DNA from: DATKQI01 sp035532755
GTDB lineage: Bacteria; Pseudomonadota; Alphaproteobacteria; Acetobacterales; Acetobacteraceae
Reading direction: 5' to 3'
DNA length: 10,250 bases
Assembly: GCA_035532755.1 (NCBI GenBank)
Contig: DATKQI010000166.1
Span: forward strand, 1 to 10,250
Shown: piece after piece, positions 7,307 to 10,250 of the stretch
How the letters are laid out: every line of letters starts with the position of its first letter
Position numbering within the stretch: position 1 is the stretch's first letter
Program-made: the position numbers and the translations under genes
Notes under the pieces: generated by a model
The model's database searches: none
Told to the model about the DNA's origin: nothing
Seen by the model: only the letters and a program-made list of their open reading frames with translations

Positions 7307-8369
7307 CGGCACCCCCTCCGATGCCGCCGCCAGCCTGCGGCGCATCCTGATCATCTCGGATGCGTGGCGTCCGCAGGTGAACGGGGTGGTGCGCACGCTT
7401 TCCACCGTGGCGGCGGAACTCGCGGCCACAGGCCGCGTGGTGGAGGTGATCGGGCCGGATCGCTTCGCCACCATGCCATGCCCCACCTATCCGGACATCA
7501 GGCTGTCGCTCCTGCCGCGTCGGCGGCTTGCCCGCATGATCGAGGATTTCGCGCCGGATGCTCTGCACATCTCCACCGAAGGCCCGCTCGGCATCGCCGC
7601 CCGCGCCTGGGCACGGCGCGGCGGCTTCGCCTTCACCACCGCCTTCCACACCCGCTTTCCCGAATATGTGCAAGCACGCACGCATCTTCCGCCGCGATTG
7701 CTCTACGCGTGGCTGCGGCGCTTCCACGGGGCGGGGCAGGGGATGATGGTCGCCACCGAAAGCTTGCGGCAGGATCTGGCGGCGCGCGGCTTCCGCGCCA
7801 TCCGCCCCTGGTCCCGCGGCGTGGACCTCGATCAGTTCCAGCCCGGGCCGCGCGCGCAATGGAACCTGCCGCGCCCGGTGTTCCTTTCGGTCGGCCGTGT
7901 CGCGGTGGAGAAGAACATCCGCGCCTTCCTCGATCTCGATCTGCCCGGCTCGAAAGTCGTGGTGGGCGAGGGGCCGCAGCGCGCCGCGCTGCAACGCGCC
8001 TATCCGGGCGTCACCTTCACCGGCGCACGCCACGGTGCGGCACTGGCCGAAGCCTATGCCGGGGCGGATGTGTTCGTGTTCCCGAGCCTGACCGACACGT
8101 TCGGCCTCGTGATCCTCGAAGCGCTCGCCTGCGGCACGCCGGTCGCGGCCTTTCCCGTCACCGGCCCGAAAGATGTTCTGGGCGGCCCGGCGGACGGCGT
8201 GGTGGGCGCGATCGACGCAGACCTGCGCGCCGCCGCCCTGCGCGCCCTGGGCGCCGACCGCGCCGCCTGCCGCCGCCATGCCGAACAGTTCTCGTGGGCG
8301 GCGTGCGCGAACGGGTTTCTCGCGAATCTGGTGCCGCTGATGCCGCTGCCAACCGCGCGAGCGGCGTAG
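7218..8369 (+). CDS. agt: GT4-family glycosyltransferase, likely diacylglycerol glycosyltransferase (Agt-like)
   Basis: This retaining GT-B glycosyltransferase has the N-terminal Rossmann half starting at RRILIISDAWRPQVNGVVRTL (coding from about 7338) and PTYPDIRLSLLPRR. The donor half shows FLSVGRVAVEKN, VVVGEGPQ and the GT4 signature FPSLTDTFGLVILEALACGTP with the E-x7-E pair. Proteins beginning with the DAWxPQVNGVVRT block include plant SQD2/SqdX relatives and alphaproteobacterial Agt, which transfers glucose or glucuronate to diacylglycerol beside plcP. The adjacent PlcP-like gene makes this the preferred reading (inference); a mannosyltransferase for another lipid is possible. The start is unclear: no ATG, GTG or TTG lies in frame between the plcP stop and the conserved first strand. 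The ATG at 7218 is given because it is the nearest that keeps the strand, but it implies an 89-base overlap and about 40 unconserved residues. CTG at 7299 or 7335 is an alternative. Confidence 0.87.
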   Translation: MAGWNCSIGPRSTIFPSSPRAAPDCPPLSDGTPSDAAASLRRILIISDAWRPQVNGVVRTLSTVAAELAATGRVVEVIGPDRFATMPCPTYPDIRLSLLPRRRLARMIEDFAPDALHISTEGPLGIAARAWARRGGFAFTTAFHTRFPEYVQARTHLPPRLLYAWLRRFHGAGQGMMVATESLRQDLAARGFRAIRPWSRGVDLDQFQPGPRAQWNLPRPVFLSVGRVAVEKNIRAFLDLDLPGSKVVVGEGPQRAALQRAYPGVTFTGARHGAALAEAYAGADVFVFPSLTDTFGLVILEALACGTPVAAFPVTGPKDVLGGPADGVVGAIDADLRAAALRALGADRAACRRHAEQFSWAACANGFLANLVPLMPLPTARAA

Positions 8370-8393
8370 CTGCCGGCACGCCCGTGGCCGTCC

Positions 8394-8428
8394 CCCGGCA
8401 TCCGCCGCACGGTGCGGCGAATGCCGGG
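8394..8428. terminator. Strong hairpin between convergent genes, probable bidirectional terminator
   Basis: A 16-base arm (8394-8409) pairs with 8413-8428 with a single C/A mismatch around a CGG loop, core CGCCGCA/TGCGGCG. It lies 24 bases past the glycosyltransferase stop and 8 bases past the DUF4168 stop on the other strand. No T-run follows on either side, so termination may be partial or the structure may protect 3' ends. No second copy was seen in the window. Confidence 0.5.
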
Positions 8429-8436
8429 CAGATGAA

Positions 8437-8874
8437 CTACTTCTGCGCGGCGGCGGGAAGCCCGGCCGCGCTCAGCAGTTGCTGCCGCACTGCCGGGTTC
8501 TGCTGGGCCGATGCCAGCACCTGCCTGTATTCGGCGATGGTCAGCCCGTGCCGGGCGATGGCCCCTTGCGCCTGCTGCTTCGCCTCGGCGATCAGCTGCC
8601 GCTTGCCGGCCGCATCGGGTGTCTGCGCCAGCTTGCTGCCATAGCTGCGGTTGATCGCCATCACATCGCGCAGCGCATGGCCCGCCTTGGTCATGGTCGC
8701 CTGGGGAAAGGCAGCGGCCGGTGCTGCGCCGTTCATGCCCGGCTGCATCGGGGCAGGTGCAGCCGATGGCGGCGGCGCGGTGCCGCCCGCCGTCTGCGCG
8801 AACGCCGGAACGGCCAGCATGCCGGCTGCCAGAACGGCGGCGATGGGAAGGATTCTCGTGCGGTGTGCCATCAT
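8437..8874 (-). CDS. Secreted DUF4168-domain protein of unknown function
   Basis: This 145-residue protein has an N-terminal signal peptide (ILPIAAVLAAGMLAVPAFA, cleavage near AFA-QT at residue 26), an Ala/Pro/Gly-rich linker (about 28-58) and a helical region. In the latter, ALRDVMAINRSYGSKL, an Ala/Gln-rich helix and GLTIAEYRQVLASAQQNP match the pattern of DUF4168 proteins: FaxALxxVxxINxxY, then GLSxxEYNxI. Those are small exported helical proteins without a known activity. The ATG at 8874 was chosen since CGAGG lies about 6 bases upstream. An ATG at 8889 adds five residues with no better site, and the frame is open further to 8997. It stands alone between a convergent hairpin and a structured leader. 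Periplasmic location is inferred; no function is claimed. Confidence 0.8.
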   Translation of the reverse strand: MMAHRTRILPIAAVLAAGMLAVPAFAQTAGGTAPPPSAAPAPMQPGMNGAAPAAAFPQATMTKAGHALRDVMAINRSYGSKLAQTPDAAGKRQLIAEAKQQAQGAIARHGLTIAEYRQVLASAQQNPAVRQQLLSAAGLPAAAQK

Positions 8875-8892
8875 TCGTACCTCGCTCATGAT

Positions 8893-8924
8893 GGGACGAC
8901 CCAGTGCGGGACGCCTTCGTCCCG
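8893..8924 (-). promoter_or_regulatory. Structured leader of the DUF4168 gene
   Basis: On the minus-strand transcript CGGGACG (8924-8918) and CGTCCCG (8913-8907) form a 7-bp stem with an AAGG loop. A second CGTCCC follows at 8898-8893, so the first arm can pair with either copy. It sits 19 to 50 bases before the ATG. No named riboswitch class is recognised. Upstream, 8925-9092 holds an AT-rich dyad (8960-8972) and no gene that I can support. Confidence 0.35.
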
Positions 8925-9092
8925 GGGAAATGAGGCCTGATGCGCATGGGACAACGTGAAAATTGTTAATTTGCCGCCATGCGTTGCCGCCCCGCAATCA
9001 GCTCGCGGTGTGGATGGCTGACATGGGCGCGGATCGCGGCGCTTCATCAAGGCGCCCTTGCATGCGGCCGGTGCCCTGTTCGCATGGTCTTC

Positions 9093-9134
9093 GATGCCGT
9101 TCGCCCTTCGGGTCCCTTCGGGTTCGACGGCATC
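9093..9134 (-). other. Composite stem-loop at the end of the pilus operon, possible terminator
   Basis: GATGCCGT (9093-9100) and ACGGCATC (9127-9134) form a perfect 8-bp outer stem around two tandem copies of CCCTTCGGG, each itself a small hairpin. The stop codon of the pilin-like gene lies partly inside the arm. No T-run follows on the minus strand, so it is more an mRNA 3' structure than a textbook terminator. Confidence 0.4.
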
Positions 9135-9606
9135 AATAGGTCACGACCACCGTCACGGTGTCGCCGAACGTGCCCGCAGACACCAGTTGGCCGGCGGGGA
9201 TTCTCGCATACATCGTGTACTGGCGCACAACCGGGCCGAGAAGCTGCAACAGATAGCCGTCCGTCACGGTGGAGGTCCCGCCGGTCCCGTCCCCCCAGAT
9301 CCGGGTCCGGGCCGCGTCGGCATAGATCTGATAGGCGAGGCGGGGCGCCAGCGGCCCCGCCATGGAACGTGCCGCGAAGCTGCCGCCCCCGCCGGTGGTG
9401 AGGGTGATCGTGTAGCTCACCAGAAGCGAGATCAGCGCGCTGCATGTCACCGTGACGGTGCCGGTGGTATCCGTCGGCGCGCCTGTCCCGGGATCATAGA
9501 CGCCGAACGCGACGGCGGATGCAGCGGCCGTACACGTCTGCGCCCGCGCCGCCGCGGTGCCCGCAACAAGCATCAGCACGGCCAGCACGGGTGCCGCGCG
9601 CCTCAT
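9133..9606 (-). CDS. Csu-type pilus subunit, spore coat protein U (SCPU) domain
   Basis: This 157-residue exported protein has a signal peptide (APVLAVLMLVAGTAAARA, cleavage before QTC near residue 23). A single SCPU domain follows: TCTAAASAVAFGVYDP at the mature N-terminus, GTVTVTCSA with the second Cys that should pair with the first, LAYQIYAD and a final beta strand TFGDTVTVVVTY. SCPU proteins are subunits of archaic (Csu-type) chaperone-usher pili on the outer surface, where the last strand or an N-terminal extension takes part in donor-strand exchange. The ATG overlaps the usher stop as ATGA. Gene order after the usher matches the tip-adhesin position (CsuE), but Acinetobacter CsuE has two domains and this has one. 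It may be a shortened tip or another minor subunit; which one is not decidable here. Confidence 0.9.
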   Translation of the reverse strand: MRRAAPVLAVLMLVAGTAAARAQTCTAAASAVAFGVYDPGTGAPTDTTGTVTVTCSALISLLVSYTITLTTGGGGSFAARSMAGPLAPRLAYQIYADAARTRIWGDGTGGTSTVTDGYLLQLLGPVVRQYTMYARIPAGQLVSAGTFGDTVTVVVTY

Positions 9607-10250
9607 CGCGTCGCCTGCGCACGGCATGGCAGCGGGCCGATCGTCGGCAGCACCCGCGGTTGCGGCCGGTAGGCGAACGCGACAGTGCACGTGCGTCCGT
9701 TCGGCTCGACAACGCTCAGCCGGTTGCGCGCGCCCAGGTTCTGCACGAAAGCCTCCCCGTCGTAGCCCACGGGCACGGTCGTCCCGGTCGCCAGCAGCGT
9801 CGCTGCACTGCCGAGAGGGATTGGCCCGCCGCCGGGGATGACGAGGCGGAGCAGCGCGCCATGGCTCGGCCGGACCCGGAACCTCACCACCACCCCGGAA
9901 CGGTCCTGCGGCCGCACCAGCCGGGTCGTCTGCCCCACATCGGCATCCGGCGGCACGTCGCGCGGGTCGATGCCGATGCGGTTCACGTCATAAGACCGAA
10001 GATCGGGCACCAGCAGCCGGCCGGAAGCATCCGTCGTCCCGACCGGCCGGTTTTCGTCCAGCACGTGAATGCCCCTCGCACCGTTCGTATCCACCACGGC
10101 GAAGCTGTCATTGATCGTGTTGGATGCGAACAGCCCGCCGTCCACGAAAGAAAGCGCGCCTTGCGCCGTGGCGCGATACGCGGTCTGCCCGAAGGAATGG
10201 TCCGCGCCGGCGCTCAGCAGGGCCCAGGGGGATTTGTAGTCCAGCTCGGC
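9603..10250 (-). CDS. Chaperone-usher pilus outer-membrane usher (CsuD-like), C-terminal fragment
   Basis: The last 215 residues are present; the gene continues beyond the right edge, and the frame is open to the final base. The piece begins with beta-barrel strands (ELDYKSPWALLSAGADHSFG and GALSFVDGGLFAS). It then enters the usher C-terminal plug/domain region: SFAVVDTNGARGIHVLDENRP, the conserved GTTDASGRLLVPDLRSYDVN, IDPRDVPPDADV and the late VGYDGEAFVQNLG. These are strong usher (FimD/PapC, archaic CsuD branch) features. Ushers thread chaperone-bound subunits through the outer membrane. The stop overlaps the SCPU gene start, so the two are translationally coupled; chaperone and major subunit genes are expected further right (inference). 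Confidence 0.93.
   Translation of the reverse strand, partial: AELDYKSPWALLSAGADHSFGQTAYRATAQGALSFVDGGLFASNTINDSFAVVDTNGARGIHVLDENRPVGTTDASGRLLVPDLRSYDVNRIGIDPRDVPPDADVGQTTRLVRPQDRSGVVVRFRVRPSHGALLRLVIPGGGPIPLGSAATLLATGTTVPVGYDGEAFVQNLGARNRLSVVEPNGRTCTVAFAYRPQPRVLPTIGPLPCRAQATR

Noticed and set aside
6458..7486. A 342-codon minus-strand frame opposite plcP
   Set aside because: It is a shadow of the metallophosphoesterase gene. Its composition (Val/Gln/Ala/Gly runs) shows no domain, and no ribosome site was seen.
7251..8279. A 342-codon minus-strand frame opposite the glycosyltransferase
   Set aside because: It is an antisense mirror of a GT4 gene with intact motifs, and its sequence is low in hydrophobic segments.
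7364..8644. A 426-codon plus-strand frame overlapping the glycosyltransferase in another phase
   Set aside because: It is an out-of-frame Arg/Ala/Gly-rich translation that runs through the terminator hairpin and into the convergent gene.
8979..9401. Plus-strand frame of 140 codons in the spacer before the SCPU gene
   Set aside because: It is Arg/Pro/Ser-rich, runs antisense into the pilin-like gene, and has no ribosome site or family resemblance.
1..10250. tRNA genes, CRISPR repeats, insertion sequences or prophage genes
   Set aside because: No cloverleaf-like T-loop/acceptor pairing, regularly spaced repeats, transposase motifs or terminal inverted repeats with target duplications were seen on reading both strands.

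Overview
The window is GC-rich throughout with the strong third-position GC bias that leaves long open antisense frames behind most genes. Gene content (PlcP-type phospholipase beside a GT4 glycosyltransferase, DUF4168 protein, Csu-type pilus genes, alphaproteobacterial-style transporter operon) suggests a GC-rich alphaproteobacterium, possibly a Rhodospirillales/Acetobacteraceae member. The family-level placement is inference.

Region 1 (1-5260, minus strand) is one transport operon read right to left: a Tat-type solute-binding protein, two inner-membrane permeases, an ABC ATPase, a LacI-family repressor, and the N-terminal part of an inositol monophosphatase-family phosphatase that runs off the left edge. 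Four genes are joined by ATGA overlaps or abut directly, so they are almost certainly co-transcribed. A TTGACA -35 box, a weak -10 and a perfect 14-bp CpG-centred palindrome at the expected transcription start lie just upstream of the binding-protein gene. This fits autoregulation by the LacI protein encoded in the same operon. The ligand is unknown; the phosphatase and LacI partners point to a sugar, polyol or their phosphate ester.

Region 2 (5261-5424) is a short structured stretch between operons. It holds a 7-bp-stem inverted repeat directly followed by a strong Shine-Dalgarno and a 26-codon open frame of unproven status.

Region 3 (5425-8369) looks like a membrane-lipid remodelling module: a diacylglycerol-kinase-family lipid kinase (minus) divergent from a PlcP-like metallophosphoesterase and an Agt-like GT4 glycosyltransferase (both plus). 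By homology PlcP would cleave phospholipid to diacylglycerol, Agt would glycosylate the diacylglycerol to a phosphorus-free lipid, and the kinase would return diacylglycerol to phosphatidate. A weak Pho-box-like repeat lies in the divergent spacer.

Region 4 (8370-9132) has a bidirectional hairpin between convergent genes, a secreted DUF4168 helical protein on the minus strand, and its leader with mutually exclusive GGGACG/CGTCCC pairings.

Region 5 (9133-10250, minus) is the 3' end of a Csu-type chaperone-usher pilus cluster: the C-terminus of the outer-membrane usher (cut by the right edge) overlapping a single-domain spore-coat-U (SCPU) pilin-like gene, whose stop codon sits in the arm of a composite stem-loop.

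No rRNA, tRNA, CRISPR array, insertion sequence or phage gene was seen. The most interesting parts are the lipid-remodelling trio, the operator/promoter architecture of the transport operon, and the unusual start of the glycosyltransferase.
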